Assembly: GCA_017893485.1 (NCBI GenBank)
Contig: CM030366.1
Span: forward strand, 46,994,283-47,058,282
Length of the DNA stretch: 64,000 nucleotides
Direction: 5' to 3'
Origin: Hemerocallis citrina
Taxonomy: Eukaryota; Streptophyta; Magnoliopsida; Asparagales; Asphodelaceae
Positions 21,915 to 34,010 of the stretch are shown one piece after another (positions within the stretch are counted from its first letter, which is position 1; each line of letters begins with the position of its first letter). Below the pieces are notes generated by a model. That model saw only the letters and a program-made list of their open reading frames with translations. It was not told the origin of the DNA and searched no databases. The translations under genes and the position numbers were made by a program.

Positions 21915-24900
21915 TAGGGCTAGCCCAACACTTATTGAGGCCTAAAGCGAACTCCGAAATGAGGCCTTTTAAAAGCTTATAATAATATTTTGTTAAAAAT
22001 TAATATATTTTATTTAAATGTTATCTTTCGAGCTTTTTGAGATGCAAAATCATTTATTATATTATTGTAATCAATTTCACTTAACATTTCTTTTTCAATT
22101 GATAATAAAGCCAATCCATTTAATCTTTGTTGAGACATTGTTGATCTTAGATAAGATTGTATAAATTTTAGTTTTGAAAAACTACTTTCTGCCGAAGCAA
22201 CAGTTACGGGAATTGTTAACATTATTCTATAAGCAATATATGCATTTGGAAAAGAATCAAGTCTTTTAATATAATTAAGTATGTCAATTGGTGTATCATT
22301 TTCCACTTGAATAATTTCTCTTAAAATTTTCAGTTCTAAAAATAAATCTAACCCAACAATATCTGAGTTGTCGTTATATTTTAATGATCGTTCATGGTTA
22401 AGACAATCTTCTTTTAAAATTTTCAATTTCTAATGACCTTAATTTTTCAGTACTAAATAGAAAACCAAAAATATCTTGATATATTTTAAATTGTTCAAAT
22501 CTACTTTGGAATGAAATAATTGCTCGATCTATTATGTACAAGAAGTAGTCAATTTTGAATGATTCTTCAGGAGATTTTAGAACTTCATTGCCCATAATCT
22601 CATCAAATTGTTTCTTTCTACGAATAACACGTTTTTCACGAAACTTGGGTTCTATATCCATTTCAATAGCAATTTCTTTAGTAGAAATTATAGCATTTTC
22701 TAATCTATCTTCCCTATATTTTTCAAAAAAAGAAATAAGACCTTTCAATTGTTCTATAGCAACATCCATCCGCATATCCTTTGATTGAAAGTTTTTACTA
22801 ACTGAATTTACCGCGAACAATATCTCATACCAAATAGTCATGCCTAACAAAAACTCAAAATTTTCAAGTTCATAAGTCGCTAAACATTCAGCTTCACTTT
22901 TTATTTTAGGTTCATCATTAACTTCGCCTAATTTCAATAAAGCATCTCTTATTTGTGAAGTTTGAAATCTTAAAACTTTTACACTTTCAACACGACTTTC
23001 CCAACGTGTTTGTGACAATGATTTAAGAGTTAGGCTAGGGATATAATTTTGTAGAATTTTTCATCTTTTAGTTGAAGAAGAAAATAGTGTATATATACGT
23101 TGCAACACTCCAAAAAAAGATGTAGCTTAAGACAACAATTAGCCAAATCACAAAGTACCAAATTTAAACTATGACAACCGCATGGAGTATAAAATGATCT
23201 AGGATTAATGTCTAAAAATGTTTTTTGAACACTTTGATGTTTTCCATTCATATTAGACCCATTATCATAACCTTGTCCTCTCTTGTTACTAATATCAAGT
23301 CCAATAGTATTCATTTCATTAATAATAGCATCAAAAAGACATTTTCTAGTTGTATCATATACTTTTAAAAATTCTAAGAAATATTCGATGATTTGTATTG
23401 TGGTTGAAGAAGTATCCACACATCGTAATACAATAGACATTTGTTCGTGATGACTTATATCAGGAGTGCAATCAAGTATGATTGAAAAATATTTTGCGTT
23501 CAAAATTTTTGTTAAAATTTTAGTTTTAATTTCATTTGCTAGCAAATTTATTAATTCATTTTGTATTCTATGTCCAAGATAATGATTATGAATATCATTA
23601 TCTTTAATTCGACGAATGTGTTCTTGCATTATAGGATCAAATTCTGCAATCATTTCAATTAGGCATAAAAAATTTCCATTATTTTATTGATAAATCTTTT
23701 CGTTTGTCCCACGAAAGGCCAAGTTATTTTTTCCAAGAGTTTTAACAACTGCAATAATTCTAAATAATACATTCCTCCAATGCTCCCTATCTCTATTTAT
23801 TCTTTCTTAAACATGTTTGTCAATTGTTTTATTTTTTAACAATCTCATTTATAAATCACTCCATGAACTCATATTAGTAATATGCTCATTACTTATCTCA
23901 TGACTCTTCAACTTAGAACTAATATTTCTCCAATCCCTACTGCCTTCACTTGCTAATTTACTTGTACTAGAAAGGGCATTGAATAATTTACAACAAAAAC
24001 AAAATACTTTATCCAAATCTTGGGAATATATCAACCATCTTCTTTCACGTTTTTCTCCGTTGGACAACTTTTGAATGTAAAGTGATGACGAAAAATGTCT
24101 TGCAAATTTATCCTTAGGAAAATCTATATGGGTAACTTTAATAGGACAATTTTCTACTAATAAATCTCTCAAACTTGTATCAATATTTGTCCATTGACTT
24201 GGATCAAATATATTTTTATTAGTGGATTCTTCTAATATTTCTTCTCTATCTTCACTATGAGTATGAGAATCAATACAATCTTACTCATTAACCAATACTT
24301 CTTCTATATTTTTATTTTCATTTGTGTCTATATTGTAATCTTGTTCATTAACTAATACTTCTTCTATATTTTCATTTTCATTAGTAACTTGTTTATCAAC
24401 TAACATTTCTTCTCTATTTTCATTTGTGTCTATATTGTTAACTTGTTCATTAACTAATTCTTCTTCTCTATTTTCAGTTTCATTATTGTTAACTTGTTCA
24501 TTAACTAATTCATTATCTTTTTTGTTTGTTTTAACAAATTTATCTAACACACCTTTTTGTAATTCAATTAAAGTTTCAACTTTTTTTTTTGAGTTTCGAA
24601 TAACCTGATTCAAATTTTCGAGTTGACATTTATATATTTAAAAATAAAAACAATAAAAATTAACACTAAAATAAGAGATTATAGAAATACATAATTCAAA
24701 TTAAAAAGAGGAGATTAGAACAATACAACCGAGTGGGGAAGCGAGGGCAGTGGCTTTGCGGCAGAGTAAGAATAACCAGGAGGCAGGAGTCGTTCCTGAT
24801 TGCCTCCCGAAGAGCTCGTTCAAATTAGGACCTGAAATCAAATCAAAGCACAATTAGATTCCAAATCGAAATAAAATCATATTATTCTCATTCTCATTTT

Positions 24901-25531
24901 TTTTAAAAAAAATTTTAAAAAAATTAAGTTGGAATCCATATAAATCAAAATAAAAATCATATTATCATCTCATGGAAAAATTAGATCTAGACCGATCAGA
25001 TTCGGAGTCGTTAAGCTGGAGTGCACCAGTGCGGGGGAAGCGACTGTCGAGCGGGGATAGCGAGGGCGAGGGAGCATCGGATTCGGAGTTGTTGAGCCGT
25101 TGAGGGAGCGATCGGAGGAGACTAGGAGTCGATCTCGACAGACTCGATGACGGAAAGAGAGTGGGCGTCGACGACAGACTCGAGGCCGCGTCAGCGACAG
25201 ACTCGAGGCCAGAAGGGTGAGGCGCCAACCGCCGAGGGGGATTCGGAAGTCTGGAGGGAGAGTGAGAGAGAATTTCGGGAGAGAGAGAGAGAGTTCTGGT
25301 TTAGTGGTTTCTGGTTTCTGAGAATTGGGAATTTGGGATTTGGGAATTATCAATTATACAGGCTTAGGAAACCAAACAGACAGATGAAGGTGAAGAGTCA
25401 ACCAAAGAGAAAGAGACAGCTGAAGGTGAAGAGGCAGGAAACTTTTTCAGTACATTAAAAAAATGGAGGCCTAAAGCCAAATGGAGGCCTAAAGCCCTTG
25501 CTTTGGTGGCTTGGGCCTTGGGCCGGGCCTG
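21915..25531 (-). mobile_element. hAT transposon, decayed but with both ends
   Basis: A 3,617-base element bounded by the perfect 8-base duplication GATTTATC at 21907-21914 and 25532-25539, the hAT TSD length. The termini are short imperfect inverted repeats (TAGGGCTAGCCC at the left; CAGGCCCGGCCC at the right read inward), and GAGGCCTAAAGC recurs just inside both ends. It contains a broken hAT transposase. The GC-rich segment 24960-25300 is the 5' leader. The first base has changed from C to T at the left, so the copy is probably immobile. Confidence 0.9.
22010..24613 (-). pseudogene. hAT transposase (TTF zinc finger, DUF4371, hAT dimerisation)
   Basis: Read from 24613 down. The N-terminal part has repeated LVNEQVNN/TNENREE units (24613-24281). 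Then comes a TTF-type zinc finger (about 24170-23850; FARHFSSS, CFCCKLF), a DUF4371/RNase H-like catalytic part (23653-23030; ILDCTPDISHHEQM, GQGYDNGSNM, CGCHSLNLVL), a middle region with SQTRWESR (23018-22398), and the C-terminal hAT dimerisation domain (22426-22010; PVTVASAESSFSKLK). This is the layout often annotated in plants as zinc finger MYM-type protein 1-like. Stops occur near 24283 and between 23653 and 23870, and frameshifts near 23030 and 22410, so the gene is dead. Confidence 0.9.
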
Positions 25532-25539
25532 GATTTATC

Positions 25540-25911
25540 TGTACTTCTTGGTGTTTTTGGATTGAAGCAGTTATCCCTTCTTCATAAAGAGATAAGAGTA
25601 GTTGGGGGATTGAGTTTACACTCTTCTCAGAATAAGAGATATAATTTTTGAACCGTCTCTTATGGATAATCATGAGTGTAAATTATTTTTAAATAATCTG
25701 GACCCATTCTTATTGGGCTATTATGACAAGCCAGTTAGACAAACCAGTTTTAAGCTATTGGGCTTGAGAGAGATCCAATTCCGATTTTATGGACTCGATT
25801 TTAGTGAAATTTTCGTTTTACACCTGAGAGATTTAAGATCTGTGCCCGATTTAAACGGTCCCAATTTGATTCTATTTTTACCCATATCAATAACCATTGT
25901 TGGCTGCTTCA
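25540..25911 (-). other. upstream half of the retroelement promoter region
   Basis: No gene. Continuation of the 21040-21914 remnant beyond the hAT insertion, ending at the CACTA insertion site. Probably U3-type sequence, by its position upstream of the TATA box. I could not find its terminal TG. Confidence 0.35.
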
Positions 25912-26101
25912 TGTCACTACAACAAAAAAGCAGTACCCCGGCATTTATACTCCGGCGTTTGGATACAAACGCCGGAGTAGACTTTTGGACCCTAAATTAA
26001 CAAATAAAATCCCACATACCTCGGCGTTTTAAAAAAATGCCGGAGTAGCAGACCTTCCACCCAAAAAATCAACACACCCAAAATATTACTTTCCCAAAAA
26101 A

Positions 26102-26325
26102 ATGCCATTCTCCCGCTCAAATCGAAACCCTACCTCCGCTGTTCCCTACCGTCTTCCACATCAACCTTGCTCAATCTCTCTCCGGCCCTCTCATTCCCGA
26201 ACCCCGACACCACCATCGCCATTGTTGTCTCCTTCCCCCGCCGTCGTCCCTCGCTGTCCCCCACTGTCTCCTTCCCCCGCTGTCGTTCCCCGCCATCTCC
26301 CACCGTCGACGATCTCGTAATCTGG
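26102..26325 (+). other. leader-like C-rich segment in the CACTA element
   Basis: An abrupt pyrimidine-rich, CpG-containing stretch (TCCTTCCCCCGCCGTCGT twice, CCCACCGTCGACG) ending close to a GTAAAA donor-like site before AT-rich DNA. It looks like the first exon or 5' leader of a captured plant gene. A 72-codon frame opens at 26102 but is low-complexity (P, S, R), and I would not call it a protein. Confidence 0.35.
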
Positions 26326-28121
26326 TAAAAATAAATTTAATGTTAATTTTATGGTTTTAGGGTTAATTTTGTTTTGGGATTTGTTAGTTGTAGGGTTTTG
26401 TTGGTTTGTATTGTATCTGGGACTATTTAGGTTTTTAGATGCTAGAATGAGGTGGTTTTTGGAAATCAGCACATTTTGCATGTAGATAGGCCTGGAGATT
26501 ATAGGAAGAAGATTTGGTGGTGGTTTACTATGATTATGTGATAAAACAGGTTGTTCTTTCCATGGTAATGTAGATTTTCTGTTGGTATTTGCTCATTTTG
26601 ATTATGGAGAAATTGTTCAAAATTCTTGGAGATTAGTTTCGAGTCATTGCATTCGACATACTTCGCTCATTCCGAAGAATACCTATTTTTAGTCTAAAAG
26701 TGTATTTGGAGTCGAAAACACACTTAGTAGAGTTAAAAAATGCAACATTCCACCTGCCACCTGCCACCTGCCTGTAAGGAAGCACACTTATTTTGCAACG
26801 TTTGCTCAATATATTTGTTCTTCTTGTTAACTTATATGTATATCTATACTTTTGTTTTCAAAGGTCTCTATCTGCTTCAATTTCCATGCTCCGATCAATC
26901 TCTTAAGTTCTACATTATTCATTGCTATACCAACTCTGTTTGCATCGAGTCTGATTCATGTTTTGCCTGCTTGTTTATTTTTTAAATTGTTTTTTGTTTT
27001 TTGGTTTTTTTTTTAAAGAAGGCCGTTGCCACACATACATTTTTTTTTTCTTCTTTGGTAAACAAACAAGGAATGTTAAGGAATGTTAGATTGTATTTCT
27101 TGTAAACAGAGCACCAGGAACTCACAAACTGCTACCAAATTCCTTCTCAGATTAATAATAAATCTTCCTTCTCATCTTTTGCGCGCAGACAGAGAACATA
27201 TGCATGGCATCTAATTCTCTTTGCAGTAATGTTTAGGTTTGTTTAGTCATTAATCGTACTATGTTCGTGGTTATTGTTTGCTAAGAGCATACATTAATTA
27301 TGTTGTCAATTCAGAATAACTAAACTTGCAAGTCAAGCTAAAAATAGGTATCCTTCGGAATGAGCAAAGTATGTCGAATGCAATAGAGGATCAAGTCAAG
27401 CCTCTTAACTAAAAATTTAGAGTTAAAAAAGGATGCTAATAGAGGATCAAGTCAAGCCTATTATGTAATCAACTATATGCAGAAATACATGGCTTACACA
27501 TTATCATTGTCTTCTCTATATTAATATTTCTAGAGGGTAAATAGAAGTTGTGAACTCCTCTAGTTGTAAGCAGAACTCTTAGAAGAAACTCAAAAGATGT
27601 TTTATCTGAGTTCTATTGTACTGTGAACAATGCATCATCTATTATTCATGACATTCCTACACAATGCATCATCTATTATTCATCTATTATTCTTGGGGAT
27701 TTTGCCGGTGACTTAGGAAGATAATTGGTGATGGGTTTGAAAAATCGGTATGTCATGTATGATATCTAATGATTGCTTCTTCCCTGATCGTCATTTTCAT
27801 TTGGATTTAGGTGATGATTTTATTTTTGTTTTTTATTTTTATTTTTTTTGTTGCTCTTTCTGTTGTCTTTTGTCTATGTTCCAAATTGCAAAGAATTACC
27901 CTTATTTGTAATGTCCCTTATTAATTGTATCTTCTATGGTTGATAAGATATCAAATGATCATTAGGAAGAAGAAGAAGAGAAAGCAACAGAGAAGTGGCT
28001 TAGGAAGTTGGCCGTGTTTTTACTTACAAATGGTGACAAGCGGCTCTTGGTTCGTCTATCCAATTGCATTGCTGATGGGATTACTGGTTTGGCTTGATCC
28101 TGCCTTGTCACAGTTGCATGG

Positions 28122-28773
28122 ATGACTAGGTCGATCTCTATATTGAGTAAGTCCGATAATAGCTCTCAGTCTCTTGCTTGTTCTATTCTTGCACCTAGGT
28201 TGTTGGGGAGCTTGAACTACGATAAAGCAATGGAAGCGAGGGTGCTGGCTTCAGTGTCACTGATCATTTTGCAAGGAATCAAGGTACCATCCTTTTTTAT
28301 TTTCATTTCGTATGTCTTCTTTTTTCCTCTTTACTCTTATAAATGGTTGTCTGGTCTATGGTGATTCATGACTAGTAAATTATTACCTATGCTCTTTTAG
28401 TTTGTGAACAGAATTAAGAGAACACAATACTGTTCCATTGGTCTTCTATGTATCCGTGCATCTAATGAAAGTTAAAATCATTATTTTCGAAAAGGTTTAC
28501 CCTTGTTTGTAATCATTATTTTCGAAAAGGTTTCTATGTGCCCCATCTTGTATTCACATTTGTAATGTTAATTTTATAAATGTTTGTTTTGAATAAATAT
28601 GAATGACACTTTACCTGTGTTGTATTTTCCCCCAGGGATTCTTGCCGGATATGAACTTCAATAAAGATCCCATTTTTGATAGTTTGGAAGGAGATCAAGC
28701 ACAAAGTCACACCTACAGGAGTAGAGGCAAAGAGCTAAAGATGATTGGTGTATCTGTGTATAGATACTTATAA
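28122..28773 (+). pseudogene. captured gene fragment with one intact intron, function unknown
   Basis: An open frame at 28122-28283 (54 codons) ends at AATCAAG followed by GTACCATCC. An acceptor TTTTCCCCCAG at 28635 re-enters the same frame at 28636 and reads 45 codons to TAA at 28771-28773, with GFLPDMNFNKDPIFDS near the join. Preserved frame, donor, polypyrimidine tract and acceptor argue that this was once a plant gene's 3' end. I do not recognise the protein. The upstream stretch 27925-28120 is also GC-richer and may hold more exon. Confidence 0.4.
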
Positions 28774-29046
28774 ATTTTGTAGTTTATACTATTTGTCAGA
28801 TTGATCTAAATTTCAAGTTCATTTTATTCTCTTTTTTTTTACCACTCATGTTCATTTTACATGACAATATTCGAATAATGTACTTGTATTCCTACAACTT
28901 GATACTCTAAACTTGGTTGGGAATATATTAAATATATTGATTTTTTATATACTACGTTGTTTCTTCAATTTCGAGTTGTTGATATGTTATATCTTTGAAT
29001 CTTCTGATATCTGTGCATGTATCTATATATAAGTGCAGCAGCAGCC

Positions 29047-29072
29047 AAAAAAAAAAAAAAAAAAAAAAAAAA
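29047..29072. repeat. homopolymer A26
   Basis: A run of 26 A near the right subterminal repeats of the CACTA element. Simple repeat. Confidence 0.9.
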
Positions 29073-29331
29073 CCTACACCAGCGTTTGTACAAACACCGG
29101 TATAGCTATTATAACGAAACAAAGGGGCAAACAAAAGGGGGCTTACAGTAGGTAGTGGGATATACCGGCGCGTTATAAAAACGCCGGTGTAGACCCCATT
29201 TCTACTGCGACGCCTTCTTCTTCGGTATTTCTACTGGCGTTTTCAAAAACGCCGGTATGACCTACCCCGGCGTTTAAAAATGCCGGGGTAGGCCAAAATA
29301 GACGCCGGTGTATCCTGTTTTTGTTGTAGTG

Positions 29332-29685
29332 TGTCTTATCTTTATTGTAAGATTTTGCTCCTCTCTCCATAGATCAGAATAGAAATTTTGCTGAATACAG
29401 CATCTTTTGCTCCACTTCCATCATCATCTGGGCCCAAAACATCTAGTAATTAACATCTCCTTTATGAAATCCCAATCTATTGAGTCAAAGGATTTTTTGA
29501 AACCAACATGTCTTATCTTTATTGTATGATTTTGCTCCTCTCTCCATAGATCAGAATAGAAATTTTGCTGAATACAGTATCTTTTGCTCCACTTCCATCA
29601 TCATCTGGGCCCAAAACATCTAGTAATTAACATCTCCTTTATGAAATCCCAATCTATTGAGTCAAAGGATTTTTTGAAACCAATC
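29332..29685. repeat. 177-bp tandem duplication in LINE debris
   Basis: 29332-29508 and 29509-29685 are near-identical copies, starting TGTCTTATCTTTATTGTA and ending TTTTTTGAAACCAA. The two differ at only a few positions (TAAG/TATG, AGCATC/AGTATC). The first copy starts exactly at the CACTA target duplication. Confidence 0.9.
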
Positions 29686-30440
29686 CTGGCATCCTACCAT
29701 CAATTTCTTCTTAGAACACATATAAGCAGTAGAAAGCAGTCTAGAGTTGATTTGCATTGAAGTAATGCACTCTGCGAGGAGGAAAGAAGAAAGCCATGCA
29801 TGAAACTAAGGATTAGCAAGGACTTTTATAAATATCTAGAAGGAATAATTGAAGAGACTAATGGACCCTAATTAACTCCATCATACGTATGAAAAACATA
29901 ATGTCATTATTGTTCAAATTATCTGTTGCTCCAAAACCAAGTGAATGTCAATGAACATGTCTAGGAAATCATCCTTGAATGTCTCCTGCACATTCTGATG
30001 GAAACTCACAGAGAATACATTAGGGCCAAGTACTTTATCGTTATTTATATCAAATGTTGTCTTTCTAACTCTTCACTAAATGGATTATCAAGAAAGCTTA
30101 GTGTGTCAGGGGAAGGAAATAGCTCTCTCCAATCAAATCCACAAGTTTTTTTTCTTTCCTTTTTGAGTTAACAAGTTGGTAGGTTGAGTGTGCCGCATGT
30201 CTTTAAAGTGCTCTTTAATCTTCAATCTTATATCTCTCTGAATAATGATGAAGTTATCATCCTCAACCAATGAATAAACGAGGATCCTCCTTCTTCCATT
30301 AGCTTATACTATGGAAAGAATCTAGTATTTGCATTAAGCCCTCTAATACAGGTAAGTATAACCTCTGCCTCTAGTATTGTGTCTCAGCATGTAGAGTTTC
30401 TGTGTAACTCTGATAAAGATCTACTCTCTGTTCCAATTCC
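29332..30440 (-). pseudogene. LINE (L1-type) reverse-transcriptase fragment
   Basis: On the minus strand several broken frames read like the plant L1 region between endonuclease and RT and the first RT motifs. Examples are ILVYSLVEDDNF with QRDIRLKIKEHFKDMRH (about 30310-30180) and KKSFDSIDWDFIKEML (about 29680-29440), the latter matching the KAFDS(I/V)DW motif of LINE RTs. Stops and frameshifts are frequent and no ends are visible. It is old non-LTR debris serving as the landing site of the CACTA element. Confidence 0.6.
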
Positions 30441-30615
30441 AAATGGTTAAAGGGTCTCGTCTCTTTAATGATTTATAGGGAATGAATCTTCTCCAATAAA
30501 CTGGGTTAGAGATGTGCACCTGGTCGGGTTTGACCCAGAGCTGAACCAGCCCAACCCGAATGGGCATATATTTTTAGCATTGGAAACCCACCCAAATTCG
30601 GTTGGTTGGTTTTGA

Positions 30616-30788
30616 AAATGCCCATTTAATTGGGTTTGGATTTTGCAGGAAACATATTTGTTCAAACCCAAAATCGATGTGTCCGAGTTAGGTTGTGTTA
30701 AAATGCCCATTTAATTGGGTTTGGATTTTGCAGGAGACATATTTGTTCAAACCCAAAATCGATGTGTCCGAGTTTGGGTTTTAAAAAA
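30616..30788. repeat. 85-bp direct repeat
   Basis: AAATGCCCATTTAATTGGGT with the following bases up to GATGTGTCCGAGTT occurs twice with a period of 85 bases, differing by GGAAAC/GGAGAC. Confidence 0.85.
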
Positions 30789-31124
30789 ACTAAGGTTGTG
30801 TTTGTTTCGGGTTTTAGACACAGTTTTCAGTTTTTAAAAATCAAAATATAAAATAATTTTGTCTGGATACAAATTTTTGCAAAACTTATTTTAAAATTTC
30901 ACACTCAAAATCTATGTTTAAAATGAGTTTTTTGAAAACAGAAAAAACTTGTTTTCTGAGATAAGTTTTTTTCATTTCTCAATCAACATACTATATACAT
31001 ATGCCGATATACATGTCGATATACATATGTATATGCATATATGTATACATTATGTACATATACAGCATGTATGTATACAGTATGTATGTATATATATGTA
31101 TATATATATAGTATGTATATATAA
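30789..31124. other. intergenic AT-rich DNA with a TATG/TATA microsatellite
   Basis: No gene seen. From about 31005 to 31124 it is mostly TATGTATA and ACATATGTAT repeats, running directly into the Helitron end. Confidence 0.6.
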
Positions 31125-31852
31125 CTAGGTTTGCCTATGGGCACCTGCCCACGGCACGTATTCAGAACAATGCAGCATATGAAAGTAAGTAATATAATAT
31201 CATGAATATAAAAGAAAGAATTAATTGATTTAATATGAAAGAGTTGTAGATGTCATACAAAAACAGAAAACTTACATGGTCATATATGGTGATGTTATCC
31301 ATTGTAGGAAGCAGTGAGAAGCCAGACATATGCTGTTGTTTAGTTCTGATGAAGAACTTGCTCGTGTACCAAGGAGGAAAAATATTTGACGATTAACTTT
31401 GGTGTTCTCATTGTATTCTACTATCAGATATTAATTTACTTTATGAGATATACACTATAATAATGTTCATATATAATACTGGATACACTTACTTTCCAGC
31501 ATTTCAGATGCATGAATCTGAATCTTCCACCATGGAGTTTATATAGCTCAAGTTAGAATAGTAAGACAACAATTAGTTATAAATAAATGTCTATGTTATA
31601 ATAATTATAAATGAGGGTGTAAAATCCAACTTCTTAGAACTTTGAGAGTGCAAAATGATGAAATTTAAAATTTGAGGAGATATTTGCTACTTTCAGTGTA
31701 ATTTTAGATGTTAAAATTACATTTAAATCTTTTATTGCATTTGAAACCAATCAGGAAACTCAATGAAATTTTCTACATGAGCAATAAAAAAGCATAAAAA
31801 ATCTGAAAAGTCCGTAAATTTACAAATCTGAAATATGAAAATCTAAATTTCT

Positions 31853-31934
<82 letters not shown>

Positions 31935-32106
31935 AAAAAAGTGAAGCGACAACAGGGAGATAATAATTAAGTGATGAAGATTTTTGTTTTTTTTTGGGAG
32001 GGGGACTTTTGGGAGGGTGAATGTGAGCTTTTGATTTTGTTTCAATTGAAGGAGAGCCGCTTGATAGTTTTTTTTAAAAAAATTGTCTTGTGATTTATTA
32101 TATAGA
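31125..32106 (-). mobile_element. small non-autonomous Helitron
   Basis: On the minus strand it starts TCTATATAATAAATCACAAG (32106) and ends GGCAAACCTAG (31125). It is preceded by A and followed by T, the Helitron A|T target. A 3' hairpin (GGGCAGGTGCCC) lies about 12 bases before the terminal CTAG. Both ends match the large Helitron at 32725-42046 (5': CTATCAAG.GGCTCTCCTTCAA; 3': GCTGCATTGTTC…CAAACCTAG). There is no Rep/helicase. An exon-like stretch on the minus strand near 31380-31280 (MSGFSLLPTMDNITIYDH then GTAAG) may be captured, but I cannot name it. Confidence 0.75.
31854..31930. repeat. compound (TA)n(GA)n microsatellite
   Basis: About 16 TA units followed by about 22 GA units, inside the small Helitron. 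Confidence 0.95.
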
Positions 32107-32351
32107 TACTATGTATATATTATTATTATATATTATTGTTATTATATTATATATGATGATTATATATTATTATATATCAGCATGTATGTATCAAAATATA
32201 TGTATGTATATGTATACAATATCTATGTATCAGAATATATATACTGTATATACATACATACAAACCCATACATACTGGATATATAATAGCATACAATATA
32301 GAGTATTTATGTATATACTTATATGCATAAATATGAAATATATATATATAT
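32107..32351. other. AT-rich spacer between Helitron and MITE
   Basis: ATT, ATG and TATA short repeats, no gene. A TATGTATCA.AATATA motif occurs twice. Confidence 0.6.
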
Positions 32352-32710
32352 GGGAAGTCCTCCATTGTGCACCACTTATGGTGCACAGGGCGTGTGCACT
32401 CGGCCTTCCCGCATTCGTCTCGACGATCCGAACAGTTCATATTGATCTACACATGAAAATTAGTCTAAATATGTAAAATCAAATCATTTGAAATTCATTT
32501 GCCCATCCATTGAAGTGTTACAAAATTGTATGGTTGAAAATCTTTGTTTTTTATAGTCACATGATGGATGGGCAAATGCATTTCAAATGATTTGATTTTA
32601 CATATTTAGACTAATTTAGATGTGTAGATCAATGTGAACGGTTCGGATCGTCGATACGAAGGCGGGAAGGCCGAGTGCACACAGAGGCCTAGTGCACAAC
32701 GGAACATTAC
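32352..32710. mobile_element. fold-back MITE with long inverted repeats
   Basis: Two arms of about 150-160 bases (32352-32511 and 32563-32710) are inverted copies, sharing for example GTGCACTCGGCCTTCCCGC, GATCTACACAT and ACATATTTAGACTAATT in opposite senses around a 50-base loop. The outer ends read GGGAAGTCCTCCATTGTGCAC and GTAATGTTCCGTTGTGCAC inward. The flanks are TATATAT-rich, so a 7-10 base duplication is likely but its exact length is ambiguous. The long arms and 9-base-class duplication would suit a Mutator-type MITE. Confidence 0.75.
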
Positions 32711-33127
32711 TATATATTTATATACTAGGTTTGCCCGTGGACACGTGCCTACCACACGTTTTCGTGAACAATGCAGCATATGAAAAGCCCTGTAAACAGT
32801 AACATATATGCACAAGTTTGTAAATGATTCGTGAAGGATGATTTCTATAAATGTTTATTTGCCAGTAGACCTTGATGTACTCTGAAGTAGGATTATGGAG
32901 TGAAGTGCATAATTCGTTGTTTATTGGTTTATATTGCAAGATCATTTGTCAGCAGCTCGGGATTCAAAAAGAGTATTGTGAATATACAACAGTAGTATGT
33001 GTGACTTCAATATAAGAGATTTCATATTTGATTTGGAGTCTGGCAGAGGTAGCAATTCATTTGATTATGCAGTTAGTTTCCTGTTGTCATATTTTTATGT
33101 AGTTAACCATGTATGAATTTAAAAGAT

Positions 33128-33131
<4 letters not shown>

Positions 33132-33184
<53 letters not shown>
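33132..33184. repeat. (GA)n microsatellite
   Basis: About 26 GA units near the 3' end of the large Helitron. The small Helitron has a GA tract too. Confidence 0.95.
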
Positions 33185-33187
<3 letters not shown>

Positions 33188-33408
33188 TTGTGATAGCTAT
33201 GTGAAATGAATACCATAAGCCCTTTTGTTACATGTGATCTTGATTGCATTGCTTTGTTTGGAGATTTGAAAAGCAACATAAACAGCACGTCTCTCTCTCT
33301 GAACGATGCTCTTCCATTTATTTTTGTTAATAATAGCTTTGTTGGGAGATTTCCTTGTTGATAATGTGATCTTGATTTATCTATATCCATTTACTGGAGA
33401 GCCTACTG

Positions 33409-34010
33409 CAATACACCTGGAAACAACACTATATATGGCTCAAAATGCTCATAAACCTAGTAGTGTAATATCAACACAGTCGTAACAAAATTAGTGTAAT
33501 ATCATCACATTGTAATCTCATAGTGAAGCATAATAGTGTGATCAACTGCTTGTAAACAGAGCTTAAAATGCTTGGAAACAACATAAGAATAGCTTAGAAT
33601 TCTCAGAAACAACATAAACATAGTTAAATAAGCCTGGAAACAACATAAACAGAGCTCAATACACCTGGAAACAACACTCTATATGGCTAAAAATGCTCAT
33701 AAACCTAGGAGTGTAATATCAACACAGTCATAACAAAATTATTGTAATATCAAAATTTGTGTAATATCATCACAATGTAATCTCATAGTGAAGCATAATA
33801 GTGTGATCAACTGCTTGTAAATAGAGCTGAAAATGCCTAGAAATTACATAAGAACTTAGAATTCTCAGAAACAACATAATAAGAGCTCAATAAGACTGGA
33901 AACAACATAAACAGAACTGAAAATGCTTATAAACAACATAAACAGAGCTCAATACACCTGGAAACAACATAAACAAAGCTAAAAATCTATGTAATTGGTT
34001 GTGAATAATT
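33409..34010. repeat. about 250-290 bp tandem repeat in the Helitron
   Basis: Blocks beginning CAATACACCTGGAAACAACA start at 33409, 33657 and 33950. Inside each, shorter GGAAACAACATAA units recur every 35-45 bases. No coding potential. Confidence 0.75.

Larger units (their letters stand above)
25915..29331. mobile_element. CACTA (En/Spm-type) transposon carrying passenger sequence
   Basis: Begins CACTACAACAAAA and ends TTTTTGTTGTAGTG, a perfect CACTA terminal inverted repeat, flanked by the 3-base duplication TGT at 25912-25914 and 29332-29334. Subterminal palindromic units of the type CCGGCGTTT…AAACGCCGG occur at 25938-26050 and 29075-29310, the usual transposase-binding arrays. At 3,417 bases it is too small for TNPA/TNPD genes and I see no transposase, so it is non-autonomous. 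The interior holds a leader-like segment (26102-26325), a long AT-rich region without genes (26326-27900), and a spliced-looking coding fragment (28122-28773). Confidence 0.93.
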
